Source: an uncultured Christensenella sp.
Lineage (GTDB): Bacteria; Bacillota; Clostridia; Christensenellales; Pumilibacteraceae
Length of the DNA stretch: 64,000 nucleotides
Assembly (NCBI GenBank): GCA_910577435.1
Contig: CAJTLV010000006.1
Location: 990-64,989 of the forward strand
Direction: 5' to 3'
The position numbers and the translations under genes were made by a program. Shown piece after piece: positions 1 through 9,182 of the stretch. Positions within the stretch are counted from its first letter, which is position 1, and every line of letters starts with the position of its first letter. The notes beneath the pieces were generated by a model that searched no databases, was not told the DNA's origin, and saw nothing but the letters and a program-made list of their open reading frames with translations.

Positions 1-209
1 ACCTTCTCATAATGGCGATTATCATCACCCTTAAAGATTACGGAATCGACTTTATCTTTCTTGATTTTGCCTTCTTTAATAAGACGTTGTTTTTCGGCAC
101 GAATCTTTTCAAGCAAAACGGAAGCAGGCTCGTCGTTGGGGTCTTGCGGCACGAGCTTGCCTTGAATCGCCATTTGTAAAATGGACTTACGTAATTGTTC
201 AGCTTTCAT
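1..209 (-). CDS. hsdS: Type I restriction specificity subunit HsdS (N-terminal part; runs off the window)
   Basis: The 69 visible codons start MKAEQLRKSILQMAIQGKLV and continue into a PNDEPASVLLEKIRAEK segment, the characteristic N-terminus of HsdS subunits just before the first target-recognition domain. HsdS chooses the DNA sequence recognised by the HsdM2-HsdS methyltransferase and the full R-M complex. Its ATG lies inside the last codons of hsdM (11-bp overlap), so the two are translationally coupled and it is third in an hsdR-hsdM-hsdS operon. The recognition domains lie outside the window, so specificity cannot be judged. Confidence 0.9.
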   Translation of the reverse strand, partial: MKAEQLRKSILQMAIQGKLVPQDPNDEPASVLLEKIRAEKQRLIKEGKIKKDKVDSVIFKGDDNRHYEK

Positions 210-1716
210 TGTTCTCTCCCAACAGTGCCATTATCTCGGCAAGAACTCTGTCTATATCGGCATCCAAACTCGCTCGTTTTTCACGGTATTCTTTAATTAA
301 GTCTTGCGGCGGCAATATTTCTTCTTCTTCGTGCGGATAGCCGCAGAGGTCGATATTGTAATTGAGAGCCTTGATTTCTTCGATGTTGTAACTTTTTGCT
401 TTTGGAAAATCGTCAACGATAATTTCTTCTCTGTTATTCCACCAATTGATAGCGGGGGCAAAGTGTTCAATCTTCATGGGTTTGGTTTTTGAGAAGTGTT
501 TATAGCCCTCGGGCATATCTAAACGATAAAACCAAGTTTCTTCGGTGGGTTTAGTCTTTTCAAAGAACAGTATATTTGTTGTGATAGAAGTATAAGGGGA
601 GAACACGCTGTGCGGCATACGGATAATCGTATGTACGTTAAATTCGGAGAATAATTTTTTCTTGATTGCTACTTTTGCGTTATCCGTTCCAAATAGGAAT
701 CCGTCGGGAAGAATAACGGCAGCTCTGCCTTGTTCTTTTAGGCGATACATAATAACCGACATAAACAAATCGGCGGTTTCGCTGCTTGCCAAGTCGTCGG
801 GGAAATGATTTTTTACGTCCGCCTTTTCGCTTCCGCCGTAAGGGGGATTCATTAAAATAACTTCGAATTTATCTTTGTCGGTGTAGTCGAGCACGTTATA
901 TAAAAGCGAATTGCCGTGTTCAATTTTGGGTATATCGATATCGTGCAAAAGCATATTGGTTACGCAAAGCATATACGGGAATTGTTTTTTCTCTCTGCCG
1001 TAAATGGATTGATTATAAAGTTCGACGTCGTCGGTTGTTTTCTTTACCTTGTCTAACTCTTTTAACCAGCTTGTCAAAAAGCCACCCGTGCCGCAAGCAA
1101 AGTCCGCACAACGCTCTCCGATTTTGGGCTGTATCATTTGCGCCATAAAGTCAGTAACGGGGCGCGGCGTATAAAATTCGCCTGCAGACCCGGCGCTTTG
1201 CAATTCGCGCAAAATAGACTCGTAAATTTCTCCGAAGGCGTGACTTTCTTCGTAATCGCCCAAATCCAAATCGTCGATTACGTTTATTATCTGGCGGAGC
1301 AGAACGCCGTCTTTCATATAGTTGTTCGCGTTTTCAAATGTGGATTTAACGATTTGCTTTTTCGGTGGCGTAGTGGGGTCTACTTGCACACCGGCAATCA
1401 ACACATTGCCAATAGCATCTTTAATGTCATTTCCTTTAAGCACGGGGAACACGGTATTGTTGACAAAATTCAGTAGTGCGTCGCCCGTCATGCCTTTCCC
1501 GTTTTCTTCGTGCGCCCAATTACGCCAACGGCAAGGCTCGGGAATAATCGATTGATAATCGTCTTCATTGAACTCCCAATCGTTTTCCTTGCTGTCGTAC
1601 ACTTTCAGAAAGAGCATCCAAGCTATTTGTTCGATACGTTGCGCATCGCCGTTGATGCCTGCGTCGTTGCGCATAATGTCGCGTATTCTTTTTACAAATC
1701 CCGATATGTTACTCAT
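199..1716 (-). CDS. hsdM: Type I restriction-modification DNA methyltransferase subunit HsdM
   Basis: A 505-aa N6-adenine methyltransferase, the usual HsdM length. An N-terminal helical domain (HsdM_N) is followed by the N6_Mtase domain. Visible landmarks are GEFYTPRPVTDFM (about 179-191), the SAM-binding DFACGTGGFL (205-214) and the catalytic NPPY (290-293). With HsdS it methylates the host recognition site, and it also forms part of the restriction complex. It begins 2 bp after the hsdR stop and overlaps hsdS, consistent with one operon. All key motifs look intact. Confidence 0.95.
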   Translation of the reverse strand: MSNISGFVKRIRDIMRNDAGINGDAQRIEQIAWMLFLKVYDSKENDWEFNEDDYQSIIPEPCRWRNWAHEENGKGMTGDALLNFVNNTVFPVLKGNDIKDAIGNVLIAGVQVDPTTPPKKQIVKSTFENANNYMKDGVLLRQIINVIDDLDLGDYEESHAFGEIYESILRELQSAGSAGEFYTPRPVTDFMAQMIQPKIGERCADFACGTGGFLTSWLKELDKVKKTTDDVELYNQSIYGREKKQFPYMLCVTNMLLHDIDIPKIEHGNSLLYNVLDYTDKDKFEVILMNPPYGGSEKADVKNHFPDDLASSETADLFMSVIMYRLKEQGRAAVILPDGFLFGTDNAKVAIKKKLFSEFNVHTIIRMPHSVFSPYTSITTNILFFEKTKPTEETWFYRLDMPEGYKHFSKTKPMKIEHFAPAINWWNNREEIIVDDFPKAKSYNIEEIKALNYNIDLCGYPHEEEEILPPQDLIKEYREKRASLDADIDRVLAEIMALLGENNES

Positions 1717-1718
1717 AG

Positions 1719-4085
1719 TTATGCCGCCTTATAAATTTCGTTTTCCAATTCTCGTACTGCTCGAATATAACCTTCTTTACCGCCGAATAGTTGCGCGATT
1801 TTAGACGGTCTGCCAAATTTAACAAACGGATCTAGTTTAAGTATATCTAAATCTTCAATCTCGTAAATACCGTCACTCGTATATTTTTCAAGCAAAGCTT
1901 CCAAAACGGCGCGCGCATCGTCACCGTACTTGGCAAACACGTTGCGTTTTTTAACTTTTTCTGCACGCTCACGACGCGTGAGCGGTTTTTGGTCGAACGC
2001 GATATGGCAAATGAAGTCGAAATCGTCTACGTCGTCCATGCCTTCGCTGTGTTTGATTTGATTTAAATCAATTCCGCGTTCTTGAAACAGTTTGCGTATT
2101 TTTTCTTTGCGTTCTTCCGCAGACCATTGCAGGATAAAGTTGTCAAGGGAAGCAAACTCGCTGAATATATTGGATTTGGTGTAATCGATAATGCTCTCTT
2201 GTCGCAAAAGTTTACCGTCGGTATCATAGACGGCTACGGCTTTTTGCAAAATTACCACTTTGCACCCACGTGGATCGACAACATATTTATGTTTCGGGTC
2301 AATAGGGGGAGTGGGCAAAACGACCGTGCCTTCGGGTGGCTCAGTGCGCTCGACATGGTGAAAAGTTTCGTCTTGTTCGATAGGTCCGTCCCAATCAGGG
2401 TCGGCAAAAAGCCGCGTAACGCCGCGGAAATCCATTATGATGAAATGGGTTTTACCTTCATCCCAACGAAGTCGTGTTCCGCGTCCGATGATTTGCTTAA
2501 ATTCCGTCATAGAACCGATCATTTCGTCGAGGACGATTAGTTTTACCATTTTGCAATCGGCGCCGGTGGAAAGCAATTTAGAAGTAGTTGCGATTACAGG
2601 ATACGGAGCGGACACGGAGATAAAATAGTCCAACTTGCTTTTGCCGTAAGGATCACTGCCTGTAATTCGAACTACATAATCGTCATTCTCTTTGCACATA
2701 TCGTCGTTCAATTTCGCTAGAGCGGCGCGCATACGCTCGGCGGCATCTTCGGTAGCGCAGAACACAATGGTTTTTGCCATTCTATCCGTCGATTTCAAGT
2801 ATGCCGTTATTTCTTTGGCGATCATATCGATACGGTCTTGAATGATAATATTGTAGTCGTAATCGCTGTTATTATAAATTCGGTCTTCGATTTCGTAACC
2901 GTAAATATCTAATTGTCCCTTGCGCGGACGCCATTCGTCATCGATATCCGTTCTAATACGAATAACTTTGAACGGCGCAAGGAAGCCGTCGTCGATACCT
3001 TCTTTCAAGCTGTATTTGTAAAGCGGTTCGCCGAAATAATCGATATTCGATATGCTCGACGTTTCTTTGGGTGTGGCGGTCATTCCGATTTGTGTAGCTG
3101 ACGAGAAGTATTCCAAAATTTTGCGCCAGCGGCTTTCTTCTTTTGCGCTGCCGCGGTGACACTCGTCTACAATGATAAGGTCAAAGAAATCCGCACTGAA
3201 AAGCTGACTGTAATGCGCAAGCATTTCCTCATCGGTTTCTTCTTCGCCGTTAGGTTTGTTGCCGACCAACTGTTGGTAGAGAGAAAAGAAGATTTGATAT
3301 GAAGTGATAGTCGTTTTGTTGTCTTTTGCAAAATTGATTTTGTGCACGACTTTTTCCAATGGTTTAAAGTCGCCGCTGATCGTTTGGTCGATTAAGTTGT
3401 TTCTATCCGCCAAATAAAGAATTTTTTGTTTTGTTCCGCTTTGCAATAAACGGTAGACAATCTGAAAAGCGGTATAGGTTTTTCCAGTGCCGGTTGCCAT
3501 AACAAGCAACAACCTATTTTTCCCTTTGGCGATAGCGTCTATTGTGCGATTGACGGCTATCCTTTGATAGTACCGCGGAGAATATGTGCTTTGACTCGTG
3601 TAATACGGCTGTGACATGAGTTTTTCTTCCGTGTCACTTAATCCTACGCCGCCGTTGATTTCGCGCTTATAACGAGCAATTAATTCGTCGGGAGTAGGAA
3701 AATCGTCTAATGACAATTCACGCTCGATGCCTGTGATAAAGTCGTATTCTTCAAATCCGTCCCCGTTGGAACTGTACGCAAACGGCACGTCAAGCATCTT
3801 TGCATACTCTTTGGCTTGTTGCATTCCGTAAGATATGGAGTGAGTGTTATCTTTTGCTTCCACTATGGCAATTGGGTTGTTTCTGTTTATGTAAAGAATG
3901 TAGTCGGCTTTTTTGGGCGCTTCGCGCGAAACAAGATTTCCGCGCAAATTTACTTTACCGTCGGTAAATCTTACTGCGGTTTCCATTGTAATTTTATCCT
4001 GCCAACCTTTATTTAAGATTGACGGTGTAATATAATTCAGTTTAATATCTTCTTCGGACATTTGCTTTTTATCGAGAATACTCAC
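1719..4085 (-). CDS. hsdR: Type I restriction endonuclease/translocase subunit HsdR
   Basis: A 788-aa motor and nuclease subunit that translocates DNA and cuts away from the recognition site when the site is unmethylated. The N-terminal PD-(D/E)xK nuclease shows D61 and E76-A-K78 (IVEAKD). The SF2 motor has Walker A MATGTGKT (196-203), DECH (307-310), then GMTATP and a late QIIGRGTRLRW motif VI. The start is GTG at 4085-4083, preceded by a GGGAGGG ribosome binding site near 4094-4099. It is first in hsdR-hsdM-hsdS. The length is at the short end for HsdR, as in EcoR124/EcoA-like clostridial forms. Confidence 0.95.
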   Translation of the reverse strand: MSILDKKQMSEEDIKLNYITPSILNKGWQDKITMETAVRFTDGKVNLRGNLVSREAPKKADYILYINRNNPIAIVEAKDNTHSISYGMQQAKEYAKMLDVPFAYSSNGDGFEEYDFITGIERELSLDDFPTPDELIARYKREINGGVGLSDTEEKLMSQPYYTSQSTYSPRYYQRIAVNRTIDAIAKGKNRLLLVMATGTGKTYTAFQIVYRLLQSGTKQKILYLADRNNLIDQTISGDFKPLEKVVHKINFAKDNKTTITSYQIFFSLYQQLVGNKPNGEEETDEEMLAHYSQLFSADFFDLIIVDECHRGSAKEESRWRKILEYFSSATQIGMTATPKETSSISNIDYFGEPLYKYSLKEGIDDGFLAPFKVIRIRTDIDDEWRPRKGQLDIYGYEIEDRIYNNSDYDYNIIIQDRIDMIAKEITAYLKSTDRMAKTIVFCATEDAAERMRAALAKLNDDMCKENDDYVVRITGSDPYGKSKLDYFISVSAPYPVIATTSKLLSTGADCKMVKLIVLDEMIGSMTEFKQIIGRGTRLRWDEGKTHFIIMDFRGVTRLFADPDWDGPIEQDETFHHVERTEPPEGTVVLPTPPIDPKHKYVVDPRGCKVVILQKAVAVYDTDGKLLRQESIIDYTKSNIFSEFASLDNFILQWSAEERKEKIRKLFQERGIDLNQIKHSEGMDDVDDFDFICHIAFDQKPLTRRERAEKVKKRNVFAKYGDDARAVLEALLEKYTSDGIYEIEDLDILKLDPFVKFGRPSKIAQLFGGKEGYIRAVRELENEIYKAA

Positions 4086-4153
4086 CGTGTTGCCCTCCCG
4101 TAAGAATAGAATATCTTCGCATAATTTTGTGTTATAGGAAGTTATACATTACT

Positions 4154-4162
4154 ATTATAACA
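4154..4162 (-). promoter_or_regulatory. Putative extended -10 promoter of hsdRMS
   Basis: On the minus strand the sequence reads TGTTATAAT (TGn plus a perfect TATAAT, hexamer at 4159-4154) about 70 bp before the hsdR start. The -35 region is poor, as is common for extended -10 promoters. Confidence 0.5.
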
Positions 4163-4528
4163 TACTTTTTCGCAAAATCATAGTATTTCAATGTACCCTG
4201 TCGAAAATTGCGATTGTAAATCGCACCATGAAAAGCGGGTTTCCCGATTGTTCCGAGCGAGTGAAACGAGCGGCGTCGAGAAGCCAAAATACCACATTTT
4301 GGCTTTCTCCTTATCCTGCTTAGGCATTGAAAGATGCCACAATTTGGTAGTCGGTATAACGCATTCCACAGCCGAAAAAATAATTAAAATTTTTTCCTAA
4401 TAGTGACAGTATCTGTCAACAATATTAGCCGTTGAAATAGACGGATAAGGAAACCGCCAAAGGAGCGGTATATAAATTAGAATTTTACCCAAAGTGGGGT
4501 CTGCCGAATAGAATGTATGTAGAACGGC
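4160..4528. other. Non-coding interval with a run of short hairpins
   Basis: No convincing gene between hsdR and the XRE gene. The interval carries consecutive self-complementary stretches: GCGAT/ATCGC (4210-4224), a strong AAGCCAAAAT/ATTTTGGCTT stem (4281-4305), GGCAT/ATGCC (near 4323-4337), ACCGC/GCGGT (4453-4469) and TGCCG/CGGCA (near 4502-4529). It could be a structured RNA or simply end-to-end terminator debris. No promoter clearly drives it. Confidence 0.4.
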
Positions 4529-4565
4529 AAAACAGCGGTTGCGTTGATTCGCAACCGCTGTTTTT
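4529..4565. terminator. Rho-independent terminator after the XRE gene
   Basis: A perfect stem AAAACAGCGGTTGCG (4529-4543) pairs with CGCAACCGCTGTTTT across a TTGATT loop. It ends in a T-run on the plus strand and an A-run on the other, so it can work in both directions. Confidence 0.85.
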
Positions 4566-4572
4566 ATATTGT

Positions 4573-4872
4573 CTATTCGATAAATACATCGATTAAGGCT
4601 TTTTGCTGTTTTGGAGATAGCTTACGGAAACAATGCAACATCTCTTTTTCGGTTTCGCTTAATACTTCTATCTTTTCATCTTCAAGAAAGAACTGTGCAA
4701 GGGTTAAACCAAATGCATTGCAAATACATTGCAATGTCTCTAACTTAGGCGTGGTATTTCGTGCGAAAACAGATGCTAACGTAGGCAACGGAATATCGGC
4801 TTCTTGCGCTAATTTATAGTCCGTCCAATCGCGTTCGCCTTGTAAACTTCGTATTTTAGTCAATACATCCAT
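4573..4872 (-). CDS. XRE-family helix-turn-helix regulator (controller of the adjacent methyltransferase operon)
   Basis: A 99-aa Cro/C1-type repressor: the HTH covers about residues 8-60 (YKLAQEADIPLPTLASVFAR), followed by a charged C-terminal tail. It is divergent from the C5-methyltransferase gene at 4999. The 126-bp gap holds four evenly spaced near-palindromes TGCAnnYGCA that surround the methyltransferase promoter, so this protein is the obvious candidate to bind them. Its own -10 (TATAAT on the minus strand, 4884-4879) lies beside the first site, suggesting autoregulation. The regulatory role is inference from position. Confidence 0.8.
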   Translation of the reverse strand: MDVLTKIRSLQGERDWTDYKLAQEADIPLPTLASVFARNTTPKLETLQCICNAFGLTLAQFFLEDEKIEVLSETEKEMLHCFRKLSPKQQKALIDVFIE

Positions 4873-4887
4873 ATTCTTATTATACTA

Positions 4888-4964
4888 CGCATTTGCATTA
4901 TCTATTAGCGTGCAAACGCATTGACTTTATTATGCAAATGCAGTATAATAACAATGCAGTTGCA
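4888..4964. promoter_or_regulatory. Four-site operator array between the XRE regulator and the methyltransferase operon
   Basis: Four 10-bp quasi-palindromes of the form TGCAnnYGCA (one read in reverse) lie at 4888-4897, 4911-4920, 4933-4942 and 4955-4964. Start-to-start spacing is 23, 22 and 22 bp, close to two helical turns. Site 2 abuts the -35, site 3 sits in the spacer and site 4 lies just after the -10 of the dcm promoter. Confidence 0.75.
4921..4949 (+). promoter_or_regulatory. Sigma-70-type promoter of the C5 MTase/PLD/Z1 operon
   Basis: TTGACT (4921-4926), 17-bp spacer, TATAAT (4944-4949), 50 bp before the methyltransferase ATG. It is embedded in the operator array. Confidence 0.8.
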
Positions 4965-4998
4965 TATTGAATACTACCCGACTGCATAGAGGTTTTGT

Positions 4999-6105
4999 AT
5001 GGATAATTTAGAAAACAAACAGCATCCCACCATTGTATCTATATTTTCTGGGTGTGGCGGATTGGATTTGGGATTCCATATGGAAGGATTTCAAACAATT
5101 TGGGCAAATGATTTCGCCGAATGGGCAGTAGCATCTTTTAGAGAAAATTTAGGCGATGTTATACACTACGGAGATATCACAAAGATTAATCCATACACAG
5201 ACAAAGCGATACCCGATTGCGATTTGGTGCTTGGCGGTTTTCCATGCCAAGACTTTTCCGTAATATGGAAGCAACCCGGATTGAACGGTAAGCGCGGTGG
5301 CTTATATCGCCATTTTTTAGAGTTTGTTGATGCCAAGAAGCCAAAAGCATTTGTCGCGGAAAATGTCAAAGGGCTTCTTACAGCAAACAAACATAAAGCA
5401 ATAGAAACCATTATTCACGATTTTGAAAATATTGCTCCCGGCTATATTGTGAAACCTCATCTCTATAATTTTGCCGAATATGGCGTTCCGCAATTCCGAG
5501 AAAGATTGCTTATAGTAGGAATACGCATAGATACGGGATTTGATTTCAAGCATCCAAAACCTACGCACGGTCCGAATGGTGTCTTACCTTATGTAACGGC
5601 TGGACAAGCACTCGAAGGTGCGTTGGATGTTTCGTATAATAACGAGCGTATAAATTGCAAAGACAAAACGCGACAAATGTTAGAGCTTATACCCGAAGGC
5701 GGTAACTTTACGGATATTCCCCAAGACAATCCGCTTTATGTAAAAGGAATGATATCTCACGTTTATCGTAGAATCGATAGAAACGCTCCCGCAAAAACAA
5801 TTATTGCCGCAGGTGGTGGCGGGACTTGGGGATATCATTATCCCGAGCCTCGCCCTCTTACAAACAGAGAGCGCGCAAGACTGCAATCGTTCCCCGATGA
5901 TTTCAAGTTTATGGGCAATGTTACGGAAGTGCGTAGACAAATCGGCAATGCTGTTCCACCCGTAGGTGTACGAGCTGTTGCAAAAAGATTGATGCCTTTA
6001 TTTACGGGTAACTATACCCCCATAAACTTAAAAGAGCAATACGACTACTTAAAAACTCTAACGGTAAAAGAGCGTTTGGATTTAGTAACAAATGAAATGG
6101 AGTAA
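4999..6105 (+). CDS. DNA (cytosine-5) methyltransferase
   Basis: A 368-aa C5 methyltransferase with all core motifs in order: FSGCGGLDLGF (I, 16-26), GGFPCQDFS with the catalytic Cys in PCQ (IV, 82-84), AENVKG (VI, around 120-125), the variable target-recognition region, and QIGNAVPP (X) near the C-terminus. It protects host DNA from the nuclease module encoded downstream. The PLD-nuclease gene starts only 5 bp after its stop, so the genes form one operon with the Z1 gene. Control by the divergent XRE protein is inferred. Target sequence unknown. Confidence 0.95.
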   Translation: MDNLENKQHPTIVSIFSGCGGLDLGFHMEGFQTIWANDFAEWAVASFRENLGDVIHYGDITKINPYTDKAIPDCDLVLGGFPCQDFSVIWKQPGLNGKRGGLYRHFLEFVDAKKPKAFVAENVKGLLTANKHKAIETIIHDFENIAPGYIVKPHLYNFAEYGVPQFRERLLIVGIRIDTGFDFKHPKPTHGPNGVLPYVTAGQALEGALDVSYNNERINCKDKTRQMLELIPEGGNFTDIPQDNPLYVKGMISHVYRRIDRNAPAKTIIAAGGGGTWGYHYPEPRPLTNRERARLQSFPDDFKFMGNVTEVRRQIGNAVPPVGVRAVAKRLMPLFTGNYTPINLKEQYDYLKTLTVKERLDLVTNEME

Positions 6106-6110
6106 AACCT

Positions 6111-7163
6111 ATGAACTTCCTTTTGTCAAACTATCAGCCAATAAAAACGCCGTTCCCAACGTTTGCGGATGCGTTTTATAATTTATTGCCACAAACAGAG
6201 CAATTAGATATCGCCGTTGGATATATCACTGCCGACTCACTTATTGAATTGCAAAAAGCTGTGGAGTTAAATAATGTACAAAAACTGAATTTGATAATCG
6301 GAATGCACTATTTCGATTTGTTTACGCCTGTTGAGTATAAAACGGCTATTCAATTAAATCGTTTTTTGACCGATAACAATATCGGCGAAGTACGCCTCGT
6401 TACTCCTTTTCGATTTCACGGTAAGTTATATGCTTTCCATAAAAAAGATCAAACGATTGCAGGCATAATCGGGTCTAATAATTTAAGTAGTATTGTTGAT
6501 AGTAGAAACGGCATTTATGAATCGTCTGTACTCCTCAATGAGCCTTCAACTTTGCGACAGCTTAATGGCTTTATTTGTGAACTAAAAGAAAAGGCAACTG
6601 ATGTCATCTCTGATTTGGACATTTCAGAATTCAAGACAAACAATTCGCTTTTGGAGGGACAAGACTTTGTTCAAAAAGCAACTACCGAAGAAATTACAGC
6701 TTGCCTTGCCGCAAGAACTGATATCATTTTTGATATTCCAATTAAGGATGCTCCGCAAAGTAATCTTAACGTATTTTTCGGCAAAGGACGTGAAACAAAA
6801 AGTACTGGCGTCATAAAACCGCGTCATTGGTATGAAGCCGAGATTATAGTATCAAAGAATATTACTTCTAAGCCCCAATATCCTGTAGCTCTTACAGATA
6901 CCGCAACTTTTGATGTTATTACCGATGACGGTTGGAAATTTAAATGTAAAGTTAGCGGGGATTACAGCAAAAATTTTCGTTCAGAAGGAGATTTGCGCAT
7001 TTTGGGTAAATGGTTGAAAGGACGACTGGAAAATGCAGGTGCACTTACTGTTGGCGAACAAGTTACGCAAGCTGTTCTTCATGAATACGGGCGCTCAGCG
7101 TTTTCAATGATAAAAACTACGATACCCAACTTATGGTATTTAGATTTTGGAGTTAGAAGATGA
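6111..7163 (+). CDS. NgoFVII-type PLD-superfamily restriction endonuclease
   Basis: 350 aa. The HxK of a phospholipase-D-type active site is at H103-G-K105 (FHGKLYAF), followed 15 residues later by GSNNLS (121-126), the HxK(x)nGSxN signature of NgoFVII/BfiI-like metal-independent nucleases. Such enzymes often dimerise to build one active site, so a single HxK motif is expected. It sits between the C5 MTase (5-bp gap) and the Z1 ATPase (4-bp ATGA overlap). I infer it cuts unmodified DNA with help from the Z1 protein. The cut site cannot be read from sequence. Confidence 0.85.
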   Translation: MNFLLSNYQPIKTPFPTFADAFYNLLPQTEQLDIAVGYITADSLIELQKAVELNNVQKLNLIIGMHYFDLFTPVEYKTAIQLNRFLTDNNIGEVRLVTPFRFHGKLYAFHKKDQTIAGIIGSNNLSSIVDSRNGIYESSVLLNEPSTLRQLNGFICELKEKATDVISDLDISEFKTNNSLLEGQDFVQKATTEEITACLAARTDIIFDIPIKDAPQSNLNVFFGKGRETKSTGVIKPRHWYEAEIIVSKNITSKPQYPVALTDTATFDVITDDGWKFKCKVSGDYSKNFRSEGDLRILGKWLKGRLENAGALTVGEQVTQAVLHEYGRSAFSMIKTTIPNLWYLDFGVRR

Positions 7164-9040
7164 GCTGTTTACAAGTATATTTGAGTAGAATTTCAACAAG
7201 GAATGCAGCACTTGCAACGGCAATACAAAAAACGGCGGACGAGCTTGTTCCGCAGTACATAAAAAATTTTTCATATAAGGATCACGTTGTCAGCTTATTG
7301 GTCGGTGATGTGCAAAGCGGTAAAACAAGCCATATGTTCGGCTTAATGTGTGCTGCCGCCGATGAAGGATTCCCGATTTTTATTTTGCTTACGACGGATA
7401 ATATAATTCTGCAACAACAAACATTTAAACGAGCCGTGCGTGATTTGCCGGGCTTTTGTGTTTGCGATGAAACTGAATATCTTAAATTTCAACAGAATCA
7501 ATTAAGAAAACCCGCGGTTATCGTTCTGAAAAAGAATGGCTCAGTTTTACGTCAATGGAAAAACAATCTTGCCTCTACTCAGTTTTGTATAGGCAATCCG
7601 TTATTCATTATAGACGATGAGGCGGATGCGGCAAGTTTGAATACTCTTGTTAACAAACAACAACAAAGTCAAATCAATAAGAAGTTGGACGAAATAAAGA
7701 AAACTTCATCAAGCAGTATTTATCTTGAAGTAACGGGTACTCCGCAAGCTAATCTTTTGCAAACTAAACAAAGCGGTTGGAAACCGTATTTCATCTACTA
7801 CTTCCAGCCGGGCGAAAGTTATATCGGCGGCAATCTTATTTTTAATGAAAACAGTAAAATTGTACAGCTGACCGACAATGAAGAAAGTAAAGAAATTTTA
7901 GCCGATGATGAGTACCCTGAAAACGGACTACTTCGCGCTGTTTTAATACACTTGCTAACGTCAGCACAAGTTATGCTAAGCGGCGGAACAGTATGCAATT
8001 GTTTAGTTCATCCGAGTATGCGTGTCGCCGACCATAAAGCATTTGCGGAGAAAATAGGATGCTATCTCAATGAGCTGTCGCAATCTATTGATGAAGAGCC
8101 AACTATTGAATCTTTGCAAGCGTGTTATGATGACTTGAAAGGCACGAAAAACGATATATTGCCGTTTGATACTCTTTATGATTATGTTAAAGAGATAGTG
8201 CAAGATGATGATGCAATTAAAATTTTAACACTCAACTCTAAAGTATCATTTGAGGATAACATTCAGTACGAAGACGGCGTGAACATTATTGTCGGCGGTA
8301 ATAGTTTGGGACGCGGTGTTACTTTTCCGTGTTTGCAAACAATCTACTATTGTCGCGTTACGAAAAATCCTCAAGCCGATACCATGTGGCAACACGCAAG
8401 GATGTTTGGCTATGATAGAGATTCCCAATTGATGCGCATATTTATGCCACCGCGCTTGTTTAAGCTATTTGTGGATATCAATGAAACAAATAACAGTTTA
8501 ATCGCTCAAATACAAAAGCGCAATGGCTTTGAAGATATCAAAATCTCATATCCGCCGACACTACGTCCCACACGCAAAAACGTTTTGGATAACCGTGAGG
8601 TCGCCACATACTGCGGTGGAGTAAATTACTTTCCGTTTGCGCCCTCTAACAAAGATATTGCGATAATCGATACACTTTTAGAAAAGTTCGACGGCGAAGA
8701 TAGCTATACTGTAAATTTGAAGTTAATAATAAATCTATTAGAGCAAATTGACAATTCGTCCGACGATTGGTCGGCAAGTTCCTTTATCGGATTTCTCAAT
8801 TCAATCATCGCCGAAAACCCTCTTTCGCAAGCCAAACTCATTGTTCGACGCGGTCGTGATATTGCCGAAGGTACGGGAACATTATTGTCCGAAAACGATA
8901 GGAAACTCGGCGATTCATTTACCGATATTACTGTTCTCACAATGTACAAAGTTACAGGTCGCAAAGGTTGGAACGGACAACAAATTTGGATACCGAATAT
9001 TAAGTTGCCGAGTGACAAGGTGTATTATAGTGTGAGATAA
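7160..9040 (+). CDS. Z1-domain ATPase/helicase-like protein of a restriction-modification operon
   Basis: 626 aa with the features of the Z1 domain family: Walker A GDVQSGKTSH (about 49-58), Walker B IIDDEADAAS (about 150-160), a TGTPQANL helicase-type motif III and GGNSLGRGVTFPCLQ as a late helicase motif. Z1 proteins occur in operons with C5 methyltransferases, PLD nucleases and MORC-like ATPases, as here. The likely role is ATP-dependent DNA remodelling or translocation for the upstream nuclease; that is inferred from neighbours and family. The ATG overlaps the nuclease stop codon. It is followed by a strong terminator. Confidence 0.85.
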   Translation: MSCLQVYLSRISTRNAALATAIQKTADELVPQYIKNFSYKDHVVSLLVGDVQSGKTSHMFGLMCAAADEGFPIFILLTTDNIILQQQTFKRAVRDLPGFCVCDETEYLKFQQNQLRKPAVIVLKKNGSVLRQWKNNLASTQFCIGNPLFIIDDEADAASLNTLVNKQQQSQINKKLDEIKKTSSSSIYLEVTGTPQANLLQTKQSGWKPYFIYYFQPGESYIGGNLIFNENSKIVQLTDNEESKEILADDEYPENGLLRAVLIHLLTSAQVMLSGGTVCNCLVHPSMRVADHKAFAEKIGCYLNELSQSIDEEPTIESLQACYDDLKGTKNDILPFDTLYDYVKEIVQDDDAIKILTLNSKVSFEDNIQYEDGVNIIVGGNSLGRGVTFPCLQTIYYCRVTKNPQADTMWQHARMFGYDRDSQLMRIFMPPRLFKLFVDINETNNSLIAQIQKRNGFEDIKISYPPTLRPTRKNVLDNREVATYCGGVNYFPFAPSNKDIAIIDTLLEKFDGEDSYTVNLKLIINLLEQIDNSSDDWSASSFIGFLNSIIAENPLSQAKLIVRRGRDIAEGTGTLLSENDRKLGDSFTDITVLTMYKVTGRKGWNGQQIWIPNIKLPSDKVYYSVR

Positions 9041-9041
9041 C

Positions 9042-9078
9042 TTATAAAAGCGATGAATTATTGTCATCGCTTTTATAA
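9042..9078 (+). terminator. Terminator of the C5 MTase/PLD/Z1 operon
   Basis: A perfect 15-bp stem (TTATAAAAGCGATGA at 9042-9056 with its complement at 9064-9078) and a 7-nt loop immediately after the Z1 stop. Confidence 0.8.
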
Positions 9079-9102
9079 TGCTATTTGAAGTTTTAAGCCT
9101 CC

Positions 9103-9131
9103 TTGACACATCATTAAAAATAATATATAAT
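9103..9131 (+). promoter_or_regulatory. Promoter of the Hachiman-like pair
   Basis: TTGACA (9103-9108), 17-bp spacer, TATAAT (9126-9131): a consensus sigma-70 promoter 51 bp before the first ATG. Confidence 0.85.
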
Positions 9132-9182
9132 ATGTGAGATAGTTGCTTGGGAGAATAATGTCGAAAAGGACATAATTATTTT

